This document shows, piece after piece, positions 24,862 to 37,281 of a stretch of 64,000 nt of DNA; the first letter of the stretch is position 1; every line of letters begins with the position of its first letter. This stretch comes from Chlorokybus atmophyticus (taxonomy: Eukaryota > Streptophyta > Chlorokybophyceae > Chlorokybales > Chlorokybaceae), in assembly GCA_009103225.1 (NCBI GenBank), contig RHPI01000026.1, positions 905,481 to 969,480 on the forward strand, read 5' to 3'. A program made the translations under genes and the position numbers. A model generated the notes under the pieces. It was not told where the DNA came from. It saw nothing but the letters and a program-made list of their open reading frames with translations, and did not search any database.

Positions 24862-25431
24862 GCTTTCCAATCACCAAAGTGCAAGCACACAAACACTCAC
24901 TCAAGCACATCAGCAGCTTACGCCACATGGGCACTTCAATTACTTGTGCCAGGGCCTACACAAATTGTGTGCTGTAATTAAGTGTGAATGATGTGGGGGC
25001 GAGGGCGGGGTTAGCAGCAGTAGCAGGGCAGGGGATAGGCAAGAAGTGCAAGCAAGCAGACCTGCGTGCATAGATGCCAGGGTCAGGCCTCGTTTGTCTA
25101 CACGCTCGACAGCAACAGTAACAGCAGCAGAAAGGGGGCGAAGGTGTGGCGGGAGGGGAGTGCTGTGTTGTGCAATGCGAATGCTGTGGCTATGGCGGCC
25201 GGCCATGCTGTTATAGTGGGCCTCCGCGGGGCTTAGTAAGACTAGGGCTCAGCCTTGCTGCGGTAGTGAGTCTTGTGTGGCATGGCTGCAGGCCATTATG
25301 GTTATCGTTGTCCAACAAGGTAGTTATGGATATCAATGCATGCACCAGGTCAGTTAGCAGCAGCAGACCCAATCAGTAACAGCAGTTGAGTTAGTGGTTG
25401 GTCACGCATTGTAGTTGACGAAAGTCATGTA
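24862..25431. repeat. Dispersed repeat of about 560 bases, copy B
   Basis: Direct-orientation partner of 14797-15352. It begins about 240 bases after the truncated chromodomain of the Ty3 element. Followed by a (CT)n microsatellite at 25494-25538. Confidence 0.85.
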
Positions 25432-25493
25432 TGCGCTGTGCTTGTATATGATGTTATGGCTGCGTGAGTTCGCATGTATTTTATGCCTGTGAA

Positions 25494-25525
<32 letters not shown>

Positions 25526-25538
25526 TCTCTCTCTCTCT
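25494..25538. repeat. CT microsatellite
   Basis: A (CT)n run with one interruption (CA) near 25520. Confidence 0.95.
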
Positions 25539-26342
25539 GCTGATGCATGTGTCTCGCACAATCTTTTTTAATTATGGTTATTGCCTGCGTGCATGCATGC
25601 CACGTGTGCTAGCATACGCATTGTGCATACCGGAGCAATCTCAACTACTCTGGGTATACACAAAGCAAACATGTTCTGCTTGATACACGGAACGGTACAT
25701 CATCATGTCACATCAGCGTCTGCGGGCTGCCGCAGCTGCAATTTGCAGCCTGCAAACGACGGGCGTTTATGCGACGCGTCTCGCGGGGAGCCAGGCGTAC
25801 CTCAACCTCGCTCAACCGCCGCCACACGGGCGTGCAGCTCGGGACGCGCGGCGCGCCACGTCATTTGCAGTCCCACCATCGTAACGCGAGTTACGCTTCA
25901 GTCGGTTGGGAGCAGCCAGCAGCCTGGCTCGGAGTAGCGGGGCATGCATTGGGCCACGATACCTGCATATCTGGCGCGATCGCAGCCCGCCACGTAACGC
26001 CCTCATTTGGCTGCACTCTGCTTGCGCCGGTTACGCTTTCGCTGCGCTGCAGGCGGCAAGCAGCCAGTAGGAATTTTTTGCTTGAGCATTTTTAATTCTG
26101 CCTGCTGTGTCAGTCGCCGCCGCCTCCGCCTGCTAGGGTTTTACTGCCACGTGGCAGCTGGAGGTCTCTCCTGCGCCGCCGGGCTTGGCGGACAGCGACG
26201 AGCAGGAAGAGGAGCAGGGGAGAGGCAGCTTGGAACTTGGCACAAGTGTGTTTAGTTTGGATGCGACTGGTCTGGTCTGGCCTCTCTCGTAGGTGAAGCT
26301 TGTTTGTGTCGTTCCCCTGCTTAGATAGCACAATACAAGCCC

Positions 26343-28219
26343 ATGCTCGGTAACGAGGGTCAGGAGGCGCAAGCAGCTGCTGTTGCTGCGGCTCAGCTGC
26401 TGCCGCCGCAACAGCAGCTTCAGCAGCAGCAACAACAACAAGTAGAACCAAAGCAACCACAGCAGGCGCCGCATGAGCAGCCATCAGCTGCTTCTCCAAC
26501 ACAACAGCATTCTTCTACCCGTCAACCTGTACAGCTAATACCGCACTCACAGCAGCCGAGGCCGCAGCAGCCGCTGCCGCTGAGGCCGCCTGCAGTGCTG
26601 CAGGCCGCCGCACAGTCTGGTCAGGCTTCCCCCTTCCTCCCGTACATTCCATTTATACCTCCCGGCGCCCAACCCGCAGGCCACATCAAGCAAGGTGCAT
26701 AGTACTCTTTCTCTCTCGTTGTGCGTATGTGTTGGTGTTGTGCATGACAAGCTTTGTTACTTCTTTACCGTTCTTTCCTTGACAAGTCCATTGCGTGTGG
26801 TTTTCGGTTGGGTAATGTGAATGAGCATGCAAAGCGGTTTGCTGCAAGGACTGAATGCTGTTGGCGGGGTGAGTTGGATGCGCATGTCTAAAGCCACCAA
26901 CATGGGCATGATCTATTAATAGCGGTCGTGCACGTTGCATGGTGTTGTTGTGCATTTCGGGGTTGCGTCGGATTGGCAACACACTGAGTGATTTGTTACT
27001 TTTGCATTAACAATTTGTAGTGTTGGATGGGGAGAATGCAGTTTTTCTTCACGTCCACATAAGTCCATTGAGTTCTGCACAAGCACACCTTGCAACCACA
27101 CCTTGCACTTCATGAGTACTGTGCTTCAAGGGGAGGTACACACGCACATAAGCACATACAAACCAATCTTGTTGTGTGGTGTGCCCTTCAGGTGTGTTCT
27201 ACCCTCTCGCTCCACCTCACACATACGGAGGCAAGGACCCCCCCACGGCGCTGGCAACAGTCACAGGGCGGTTGCATGCAGTGTCGCCTGGCAACAAGCA
27301 ACAACTGCCCCTTTCCTCAAACACGAGCCCAAAAACCCCAGCGGCCCCCGCTGCTTCCCCCGCGCGCGCAATCCCCACATCAGCTGCAGCTGCTCCCTCA
27401 TCATTGCATAGCAACCCCATGGCGGTACAGTCCCCCACCACACCTCCCTCACGTAAGCCGATAGTGTAAGGTGTAAGGCAGGGTGGTCTTGTCATGTTTG
27501 CGGGTGCTGTTGGTCGGATGTTTCTCATTTGTTGTGGGTGCTGCCATGCAGAGCGTTCAAATGGTGCAGCAACTCAGCCCACAACAATTTCACCTTCTGC
27601 CGCAAACACGGGTTCGGCCACAGCCAACGGCAACAACAAGCGTGGCAATCCCGCCACTCAGAAAGATGCGCGTGTTGCCAAGATGAAGCGGATCGAAGAC
27701 GAAAAGGTGTCTTGCTGACTGTGCTTGCGCGCACCCCACATGCACACGTGTGTTGTGTGCGTGTGTGCAATTTGATAGGCATTGGGTCCTTGCCTCGGTC
27801 GGTTGGTTCTGCGTCAAAAGCGCGTCTCTGTTTAAGAGTTGGTAAGCGCTGACTCTCGCAGGAACGAAAGCGGTTGAAGCGGCTATTACGCAACAGAGTC
27901 TCCGCGCAGCAGGCTAGAGAGCGCAAGAAGGCATACATGGGCACCCTTGAGGGCAAGTCCAAGGATCTTGAAGCTCAGAACGCCGCCCTCCTCGCTCGCG
28001 TCGCACAGCTGCAGAATGAAAACAACATGCTACGTAACGTAAGCGCCTTGTACTCATGCAGGTCATCTGTACAGCTGTCACTCTTGTACTTACGGTTACC
28101 TTCTTGTGCGTGAACAGATTGTCAAGAACACCACGGCCAAGCCGGCTGTTGATGAGGCCGGAGCGCAGGCGCAGTCGGATATATCGCAGGCCGCGCAGCA
28201 GCAAGGGCAGACTGCTTAA
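26343..28219 (+). CDS. HY5: HY5-like bZIP transcription factor
   Basis: DNA-binding light-signalling factor type, 348 residues, five exons in phase: 26343-26694, 27192-27452, 27552-27706, 27862-28038 and 28118-28219. The basic region and leucine zipper are in exon 4: [20 protein letters not shown] is the HY5/HYH signature, followed by heptads [24 protein letters not shown] and MLRNIVKNTT. The N-terminal 220 residues are Gln-rich (26395-26460), then Pro/Ala/Ser-rich, with [13 protein letters not shown] and [13 protein letters not shown] do not see the acidic COP1-docking Val-Pro motif of land-plant HY5. The tail is Ala/Gln-rich. About 600 bases of GC-rich sequence upstream is the likely promoter and 5' UTR. 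Known HY5 proteins bind G-box (ACGT) elements as dimers; target genes cannot be inferred here. Confidence 0.93.
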
Positions 28220-29624
28220 TGCTGGATGCTTTCTTGGGTTCCTAAATGCTTGCTGCTAGGCAAGAGATTGTTTGTAGTGGACGCAGCCTTGCGCGCGCAA
28301 GGCGTTTCCAGACATGTGTAGGTATCAGTGCTGGTGAGTGGGGATTGCTTCACTTTGCAGGTTGACCAATATTGTGGTCACAGTGGTACAGCATCCATCT
28401 TGCTTGTTTTGAAAGCAACCTTGCTTGTATTGTAAGCAACATTGCTTGCAGTCGCTGAAAGACGATCTGATTGATATCAGAGAGCGCGTGTAACCTGCTT
28501 CTGGTGTACCGGGTGCTCCATCATGTGTACTGTCTGTTGCATCACAGGTTGCAACCAAGTGCATTGCGCAAGGGGAGCAGTAGTTGGCATTGCGCCAGCA
28601 TCCCAACAACTGCAACAAGTAGCAACGAGGTTGTACATATGGATATGCGCGAGACAATTGTGTGTGGGATGGATACATCAACATGTGTCAACATATATTA
28701 GCACACATGAGTGCTTGTCTGTGATTCTTGCTTCCATTGTGTTCACGCTGATGTTGGTCATTTCATGATATTCTGCTGTACCTAAGTGCATTTCACAAAT
28801 ATACGCATGGTTGGACCTGTCGGAATCCCGCTCTGGAGTGTACAATACATGCAAGGCTATGCTTATACACTTGTGGCAGGATAACTTACGCGCATTTGCC
28901 AATTTAGCGATGTTGATGATTCTGTGATACCGTCTTAAGACATTTAATACTCAATGCCACAAGTCGCTCTCAGTTAATGAACATGGTATGCTTTATTGTT
29001 ATGGTCACTTTTACAATAGCAGTAATGGTTGATGTGATGTAAAGTTCATGTGGCATGATTTGCCGAACTCTTATGTCAATCAATTGCTGACAATCCATTG
29101 TAGCAAGCGTGCCTGTGTGCGTGAATGCGTGCACTGGTCACTCGTGATGATGTTGCTGAAACTCTCGCTCTCTATTACATCAACACAACGCCAGGCCACA
29201 GCGGCGTTCGTCCATACCTATCAACCCCACTACACAACACACACCGCATGCACACAGCACCACGGGTAACACCAGCCGCTAGCAGTAGGCAATGTCCGCG
29301 GTACACACGATCACGCCGCCCCAGCCAGCGCTGCGTCCGCCTTGCTGGAAAGCATGCATTCTTCTCCTTGCGTTGTTGTTGCTCACGCTAGTAGTGACAA
29401 CCAACCTCTCAAAAACAGTAATCACAACATAAGGTCGCAGCCCCAATGCAATGTTGGTCATGCAAACATCCGGCGTGTCCTCATGGCGGGTCGAATAGTA
29501 AGCAGGCATGTCATAAGCGCCAATCTAGGTCAACAAGTTGACAATATCCGGAGCAGTAGGCTTCTACGGGTGCTTCGCCGAATCTGAAGATTGTTTGCAA
29601 GCGATATGCAGGTTCTATCTAGCT
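28220..29624. other. Intergenic, nothing recognised
   Basis: No supported exon. A short internal repetition of CTTGCTTGTTTTGAAAGCAA-like units lies at 28385-28452. Confidence 0.4.
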
Positions 29625-30960
29625 TCAAACGGAATCCAACTGCTCCTGTAGTTGACTTGATGGCCGCAATTCATGCACCTTTCTTGGCATTCGTTGCAAG
29701 TTCTCAGGTACCTGCTCAAAGGAAAGATCTGGCTTCGTAAGCAACTGCATGTGCTCATGTAGAAACCGTGCCTGATGACAATAGGCTTCTGATGGTGTAA
29801 GATTGGCCCAAAACAGCAGCTGTTGATGCTCTGAACCATCTTCTGGAATGTGCAGTTGCAGAAGGTGGTGCACTGCACCATCCGTCACGTCGAGGAGGGG
29901 TGGGAAGTTATTGGCGGCACAGGCTCCAAGTAAGGTTATGATAGCTTCACCTCTGACGCGGTCGTAGCTAAGGACATCGCCGTCACCCTAAGCAAGAAAG
30001 CATATGTAATTTATGCAACAACCTGGTTACGCCCCCCCTCCCCCCTTACCCCCCTCCCGCGCTGCAGCAATATGCGGACAGTACCAACATATGAGCTTTA
30101 CCTGACGTCTGTGTAGATAGGCAATGCGGCATTGGCATGTGGCGCCGCTTGTGGTCAGACCGAACGGTGCGAGGCATGCATCGGCCATGCCACTATACAC
30201 AGTACTCTCATGCTGAATCTCCCACAACTGGTCGCTCACTTGATGAACATCATACAATGCGTACCCGCCTTGACCAAACGGTACATGGAATTTCTTCAGC
30301 TGCTGTTCATGGTACAGCAACAGATGAGGAGCAACTTCGTTCATTGGCAGAGTTGGAGAAGTTGAACCGACCCCTGCCTTCACAACAACGAGGTCTTGCG
30401 TCAGTCTCCAGCACCACGTGAAAGTCTTTAGCCGGGTGATGACCCACACGCATGCATCAAGTGCATGCATTGCGTTAGGAATAGAAGCATGACTCATCGC
30501 AGCCTCCGACAACAAGCCTCGTTCACACCATGACAACTTGCTGCAAGTTCAGATACTCAGCTGCTTGAACGCAAGGCATCATGTGCAACAATTCAAGCCT
30601 GTGGGGATCTCCACTCAAATAGACGAGGAGGTGAACGAGTGTCTGTTGACAGTGTATGTACCAACACAGACAGCCACGTACCTTTTCAATGCTCTGCTCT
30701 GCTGCGCTGCGCTGCTGATCTTGGAGTAGTAGCATCTCTGTCTGACGTAGCGCAGCTAGCGCTGCAACAAGAGAAGCTTTCTGTTGTTGCAGCGCTACCA
30801 GCCTCAACATAACCAGTGTCTTCTCCTCTCTGTTGGGCTCCGCTGGCATGCTCTCAAGCTGTTTGTGAAGCCTCGCCATAGTTGTCGAGCATGCCTGCGC
30901 TTGTTCCTCAACAGCTTGGATTTCGGTGGCAACATCGGCAGAAGCGGTGGAGGCCATCAT
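29625..30960 (-). CDS. Uncharacterised coiled-coil protein, four exons
   Basis: I do not recognise this family. Predicted exons 30682-30960, 30529-30642, 30102-30425 and 29625-29987 join in phase to about 359 residues. Residues 1-93 are strongly helical and Gln/Glu/Ala-rich (EIQAVEEQAQACSTTMARLH, LRLVALQQQKASLVAALAAL) and should form a coiled coil. The middle has FGQGGYALYDVHQVSDQLWE, and the C-terminal exon has YDRVRGEAIITLLGACAANN and FWANLTPSEAYCHQARFLHE. No signal peptide or membrane segment is visible. The start (first of two adjacent ATGs at 30960) and the donor of exon 2 are uncertain; that donor (GTGTGA) and the exon 3 acceptor (AAAG) are weak. Confidence 0.65.
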
Positions 30961-32727
30961 TGTAATCTGCATGTGCCAGGCAGCAAACGCTGTAAGCAAT
31001 GCTTGACTGGCAAGCTGGCCATACTTGACCACTGTGTACCGCATGAACACTCGGAACACCACATTATTTAAGCTGATTACTGCCAACAAACAATGATTTG
31101 TAAAAACGCAGAGCATGGGAACGCATGCGTGTGCATAGGGTTTGCAAATCAACGAGAACACAGCAACCCAGCTTCCAGAACAGTAAGCTGCGCAAACACC
31201 CATGCTATGCTGCATCAAACGCTATAAGCAGATGCTACACAAGCTTACTACAGTCACCACTGCGCACCGGTGGTTACACAACGCAACGCTACTTGTCAAG
31301 CTGACTACAACCAGCAAATAAGGAATGAAGAACATGGGCTTGCATGCGTGTGTATAGGGCTTGCGAACCGACCAGAACACAGCGACAGAGCTTGCAGGAC
31401 AGTTGCGCAAAGAGCAACGCTGTGCTTTGCCAACACTCACCCTCAAGCCCTAAATGTAGCTACGGCTGAGCTCTGCGCACAGGCCGTTGCGTCTTCACCA
31501 AGCGCTGTTCCGCCCTCAAGCCGCCAACAAGCGGAGCGTTGTGCCTGGAGAAGGCGGAGGCATGGGGCGGCCTATCGCGAGTTGCCCCCCGTCAGAACGT
31601 ACATGAACGAGCGACTCGCTCATTTTCATCTCGCCCCGAGGGACGATGGGCATGGGATGATTATGGAACTGCACATTCTACGGGAGGAGTAGAACGATTG
31701 ACAGTGTGACAGTCTGACACTGTTGAATATACTACGTGCATATTCTCGTACACTGTCTCATCGTCACAACCGGCAAGTTGATTGTGGATCGTGGAGGCTG
31801 CAAGGGCATTCATCATTACATACCATCATTGCATACCACTACGGGTACATGCAGTGTCAAGTACAAGCGTGCAAGGATGTATGTACATACAATGCAAGAT
31901 GCGTACAGGATAAGCGCGAGGCTGTTACAAACGAATGTGCCAGAGTGCATGCTGTGCATACCGGTGGAATTTACTAGTACAGCAATATCGTCATAAAAAG
32001 CTACGCACTGTCAGCCATGCCTATCACACTGCACACAGCAAACTCACACGCACGCACGCCTACACATCTACACGGCTGCAGCCGCATACCAGGTAGTCAG
32101 AATCAACATCTGCACAGCAATAACATTGCAACACCAAATATGGGGGAATTGTGCCACACGGTGTTGTGCGCAGTGCATTTGCACTGGTTGATTGCAATGT
32201 GAATGTGATTGGTTTCTACCTGGCGACAGTACATGTATAATCCCATACAGTCATTCTACAATGCGCAACCTATCATATCTTGTAGTTTATGGGCTGTACT
32301 TGTTTAACCGTCTAGTATTGCAATTATGGGGTTTAATCCTACCTACGCATTGCCTATCTGTAATTGAGCCTATGAGAAATACTTGTGCACAAGTCTTTGT
32401 AAAGATATTAAGCGTATTGCAACACAGAACTGCGCATACCCTGTACACGAGCCATGTCATCCAGAACTTTGGGGCCCGTCAGGCCCCTCCCCTGCCCCTG
32501 ATGCAGATGCATGCCAGTCCATCGCACACCACGCTGGCATGGTGTGACGACCTGAACTTGACTGTGCACAACCAGGCCATGATGTGTGCCAACACAACCA
32601 GGTGCCAACAAAAACCAAATTTTGTATTAGTTCTCCTGGTGGCACTTCCCGTGCCAGACGCAATCTATGCACATACCGCTACAGACGCCCATGCAGACCA
32701 TAAGAGGCGTGAGAACAATGTATACCA
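30961..32727. other. Intergenic, nothing firmly recognised
   Basis: 31080-31200 and 31300-31400 share a loosely duplicated segment (CATGGG, GCATGCGTGTG, ATAGGG, TTGC, GAACACAGC). No gene is supported. The left part may be the 5' UTR of the coiled-coil gene and the right part the 3' UTR of SCAMP. Confidence 0.4.
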
Positions 32728-34894
32728 TTACACGCGCGTGGACGCATGCTGCAAAGCCGCAGACATGCCCTCGCTTCTGAGGCGGTTGGCACCATCGCTC
32801 CCTCGGAACCGCGAGTACACCATCTTGAGCACCCAGAAGGAGAAGAGCACCTCGCTGCCCCAGAGCACGCAGCCCACGATGTACATGATGCCGATGGTGG
32901 TGTTCGCCCCGAGCACGTTGATGAGGGTGAAAATGCCGGTGAGGGACTTGCCGCCGCTAAGAATGATGGGCGGCGCGATAAACGCATACACGCACCACGC
33001 GATGTGCACCATGTACATGCAGAAAAAGATGCTGTACGTCACCGCACGGTCCCTCCTCGCGGCATTGTACAGCCGCTTGTACCAAAGCCAGTACGCGCCG
33101 GGGATGCCAATGACCATGAAAGCCAGAGCGAGAAACCACCCGCCCACACCGGGGCTGCCCGCATTCATCGTAAGCGCCGCACTGACCGAGGCGATGTTCC
33201 ACACGAAGCACAAGATCAGCAGCAGGTATGTGAAGAAGCACATCCGGACCATCGCGCGGTGCTCCGAGGGGATGTCTGCCGCAATGTCATGGTGCACCAT
33301 CGGGAAGCACGGCGGCCAGTTCTTCTTGTCCTTAACAGGGCCCGCCTCAGTCTCGCGCTTCTTCAGCTCTGCTTCCCGCTTCTTCAGCTCGGCCTCCTTA
33401 GCGCGCAGCTCCTTCTCCTTTGCAACATCGGCCTTACTCTGCAGCGCACACACAGACAAGTTAGCTCAACCCTTTTCTTTGCAACAACGAGCACAATGCA
33501 AACATGTTTGGGATAAGGAGTGCAAGTGTGAGGAGCAACAATGACAAACACAACTCAGCATAATCAGATACATGCTGTCTTTCAGTAAACTGACGTGGGC
33601 AGACAAAGAACCATGTAGCACCTGACTCCACCATCACCAATACACAACACCAAATACAACATAGTGTCCCCAATCCTATTGTATGCCAATCATCCGACAC
33701 ATCTTGGTGAATACAATTATGGGTATACCTTATCACTTTGTACCAGCTATACAGAACGCAGACAACAGTGGTATGCTCGTCACATTCAACCAGAGCACCC
33801 CTCACCTTGGATCCTGGAAACGCAGCTGGTCCAGCTGCGCCAGATGGCCCCGGCACCGCTTGCACTGGCTGAACTTCCGACACCACAGGAGTGACACCAT
33901 TCTGGTCTATTGGCTACAAGCAAAGTTTGATTGGTATCAGAGTCAACACCGACTGTACAAGGCAACGACAGCTTCTATTGACTAGACTATATACGACCTT
34001 ATCCACAGCAACATGCACAGGTTGCATGCACACAATGAGACCTAATTTGCTCCGTTGCGCAAAATCACTACCGTCACAGACCTGTCGGTAGAATGGATTG
34101 TCGTTGGTGGGGACGGGTGCTGTGTATGCGCTGACGGGCTCAGGTTGATATACTTGTGGCGGGTTGTATCCGGTGGTTGTGTGCGCTGTCACTGCCGGGT
34201 CCTGCAGGTAGCAAAATGCCCATCAAGACAAGCGTGCTTGCGGCATTCTACGCTGTTTTGCAAGTGCTGCTCAGCTTGCCATCCCATGCATAGAGAAAAC
34301 GGTTGCAAAAGCTCAGATAATGCTCAAACATGGCTCAGGCCATGGAGCATTCTTTTTAATCAACTGCAACGTTGTCGCCACATTGCATGCACAGTCTGAA
34401 ATGGCGCGGTAAAGCTTAGCGAACCAGATGGGTCAAAACTTCTCATTGATCAATACACGATCCACTGCAGTGGGGCCCCGACGGCATGCAAAAGGGTGCT
34501 GCCAGCATGCCTTTCTGCACTGTGTTGCGCGCAGGTATGTCGTGCTCTTGCAAAGCAGAAGCCAACAATGCGTCGGTACATCAATTAAGCAAAAAACCTG
34601 TGTAGGCTTAACTAGCACTAACACTTAACGACTGCGGAGAGCCGATAACAGAGGAAAAGCCAAGGGCACTAGACGGCAAAGCTAAGTGCTCGGGTTGGCA
34701 AGAACGAAGCAATGTCAACGAACTGCTATCAAGAAGCCATGCTGCCAGAGAGACATGAAGACAGAAGAGAGAACACGCATGCTGAACGAGGTGAAAGTTA
34801 TGCACGTGCGCACATTGAAAGGGTTTGGCTCGTAGGAGGGCTCGTCGAAAGGGTTTGCCTCCGCAGCGGAAGGCTTACGGAAGGGGTTCGACAT
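32728..34894 (-). CDS. SCAMP: Secretory carrier-associated membrane protein (SCAMP)
   Basis: Four-pass membrane protein of post-Golgi and endocytic vesicles, 335 residues, exons 34814-34894, 34082-34201, 33806-33901 and 32728-33438, all phase 0. The N-terminal cytosolic part carries NPF repeats (SNPFRKPS, ANPFDEPS, PNPFNDP, DNPFYRQ) that bind EH-domain proteins in known SCAMPs. Then follows a charged coiled coil (KEKELRAKEAELKKREAELK), the conserved NWPPCFPMVHHDI, and four hydrophobic spans around MCFFTYLLLILCFVWNIASV, GGWFLALAFMVIGIPGAYWL, FFCMYMVHIAWCVYAFIAPP and IMYIVGCVLWGSEVLFSFWV. The cytosolic loop WYKRLYNAARRDRA between spans 2 and 3 is the expected amphipathic region. All diagnostic parts are present. 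Confidence 0.96.
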
Positions 34895-35811
34895 GACGTC
34901 GACAGCGGCGGCGGACTACCCTCTTTACCTGCCCCGTCTACGTCACCAATTCCCTCAAACCGACAAATTTCTTCGCCTACTCCTGCTACCTGTCCTCCGC
35001 CTCCGCCTCCGCCTCCGCCTGCTTGCTGAGCCCGCTAGGTTTTTGGCGCGAGGCACAGTCCAGCTGTCCTGCCCACCGTTTTCGGTTACGCCGTGCCCGG
35101 GTCGTGTCTTGGTTACGGTGCATGCTGTTTTCTCGCGCGTGCCAAAAAGCGTGCGGGAGGGTGCGTCTCGTGCGTGTTTGTGCGTGCCATGCACAGGGCC
35201 AGTGTACAACATACTCTACCAGTAGGTACTCTCAGAGTTCCTGAACTGCCGGAAGTGACAATGTGTGCTGCTACTGTTGCAGTGCTACACAACATGATGT
35301 CATTAGGATGTATTTATTACCATATTACAGCTATAAAGAGTAAAGTTGCGTGTGCAAACTAAATAACTACTCAAAGCAACGAGACTGAATTACGGAGATT
35401 GCAAGTAGCGCTAGCTAATAGACAGTGTGTGGAAACATGTATGTGAGCATTGCACAATATGCATGCGTGAAACTACAACATCGTGATGACATTGATCACG
35501 TGTATAAGTTGGCAAGTCAAAATTGTTTCAAAGGGGATTCATGCATGCTTTGTACAGTTATTTCCCGTTTGCAATTTATCCAAGTACCTGCAAAAGTGTT
35601 CATACATGACGTCAACGTGTGCATTCACAACATACAGCGATATATGTATGTGTGTTTGTGGATGTATATGGCAGCTGGTTGCAACCGACATTGTTAAAAT
35701 GTGGCGCAGGAGTTATTCATGAGGGACTGAAAGAGAGCTACTGTTTGAACGGTGTTACTGGTAGTACATGCTTGCTAAGCAGCATGTGAGTTGCAAAAGT
35801 TGCAAATTGGC

Positions 35812-35840
35812 AAACTTGGGCGCAATTTGCGCCCAAGTTT
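35812..35840. repeat. 29-base perfect palindrome
   Basis: AAACTTGGGCGCAA and its exact reverse complement flank one T. Confidence 0.95.
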
Positions 35841-36572
35841 CTCCGCTTTATCAATTTGTCTTATGAGCCACTTTTCATGACGATGTTTATGAGAACATTA
35901 AGGTATGGGCTATCAAGTGCTTATGTAATCTTGATGCAAGATTGGTAGCTTCCAATATCAACTCAGTGTGCGCTTGTGTATACAAGATTCAGCTTCGCAT
36001 GTACGTTCATCAGCTGCGTGTGTGTGTAGCGTTTGCGTGTATTTGGATATGAGTGCGTATCTGCATGTGTGTTGTTGTGTCCAAGTGTGTGAGATGCTTG
36101 ACGTAATCACAAATCTCATACATGTTAAGACATTACCTTATCTCACAAAAATTGTCCAAAAGCAAGGAGGAAGCAAATGAGAAATGACATGGATCGCGCT
36201 CGGAGAGCTACTTATTAACAACGCGGCTTGCGTTAAAGGTATTGCAATGAAAGGTTAATGGAAGCAACCGCAGTGCTCGTAACCATATACGTGTGCATGT
36301 GTGTTGGTTGGTAATTCACATCATGTATACTTTTACCCCACATCTATTTTTTGGCAAATCATATTTACTGTATATTACAAGACAGCTCCTCAACGCATAA
36401 CAAAACGTTTTATAATCAAAATTACACAAACGGTTTATTTATCAATGTTCGTAAGGCTACAAGATCATAATTATGTTTAACTACTCAGACCTTGATACAC
36501 ATACACCATTATGGCTTGATGCACGCTAAAATATCATGCATTTGTAAGTGATGTTCATTATGATACATTGCA

Positions 36573-36597
36573 ATATATATATATATATATATAAATT

Positions 36598-36658
<61 letters not shown>

Positions 36659-36665
36659 GTGTGTG
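36573..36665. repeat. AT and GT microsatellites
   Basis: (AT)n then (GT)n of about 60 bases, with a single GC interruption near its end. Confidence 0.95.
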
Positions 36666-36960
36666 CGTAAATGGATTCACTAATACATGTAAATGCGAAT
36701 ATGCAAATACGTATATGAAAAATAATGACAGTAATGCAAATGCTTGCAACAACAGTGGTTGCACATATGATACCATTATGTGTTACATCTAACAACACAT
36801 CAACTACGTCACAGTTGATGACGTAGATTGTTTATTATTAAATTATAGAAAAGTATATTTGTAAGTGAGATAGCACGTTTGCAACAATTGGCAACAATTT
36901 ACCGAAATACCCAACAATGGCTGTTGATAAAATGCCGTGACACATAATGTCAAGCTATTA

Positions 36961-37002
36961 AACTCCAGCGTAAGGTGAGTTACAACACCTTGCGCTGGAG
37001 TT
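36961..37002. repeat. 17-base hairpin, one mismatch
   Basis: AACTCCAGCGTAAGGTG and CACCTTGCGCTGGAGTT are separated by 8 bases. Confidence 0.9.
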
Positions 37003-37281
37003 TCATAGTGCAGTACATGTATTAAGTCGAAACCGGTAAATGGTTCCTATTTCAAGGTCAGCTTCACATGAAGCAAGTAAGCTATCATGTCGCTTGGCAC
37101 TACCAGTACTGAGTGGCTCATTGCTCCTTGCGAAGTATACTGCTTTGGTAGCAATTTGCTCCGCACCTCAACGGAAGTTTTGCTGCGCCGACGGAAGCGG
37201 CGGCCGCTGAGGAGGAGGAGGAAGCGAAGGAGGACGCGGCGGCAAAGGGGAGGAGCAAAGGCAAGGGCGAAGGCTCCAGCC

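Larger units (their letters stand above)
34895..37281. other. Intergenic with palindromes and microsatellites
   Basis: Contains a CCTCCG run (34992-35022), a perfect palindrome (35812-35840), an (AT)n tract (about 36573-36592) next to a long (GT)n tract (36605-36665), and a near-perfect hairpin (36961-37002). An in-frame upstream ATG for the next gene lies at 37087, giving an Arg-rich extension. No other gene is supported. Confidence 0.55.

Noticed and set aside
14797-25431. The 560-base repeats as LTRs of the Ty3 element
   Set aside because: They lack clear TG...CA ends next to a primer-binding site or purine tract, and the left copy is about 4.4 kb upstream of gag with unrelated sequence between.
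28374-28452. CRISPR-like short repeats (CTTGCTTG...AAGCAA)
   Set aside because: Only two or three irregular units in a eukaryotic genome, with no uniform spacers.
32746-33516. 256-codon plus-strand frame
   Set aside because: Also antisense to the SCAMP exon; His/Glu/Arg-rich composition is typical of an antisense frame.
32192-33544. 450-codon plus-strand frame across the SCAMP gene
   Set aside because: It is the antisense shadow of the large SCAMP exon, whose minus-strand product has full family signatures.
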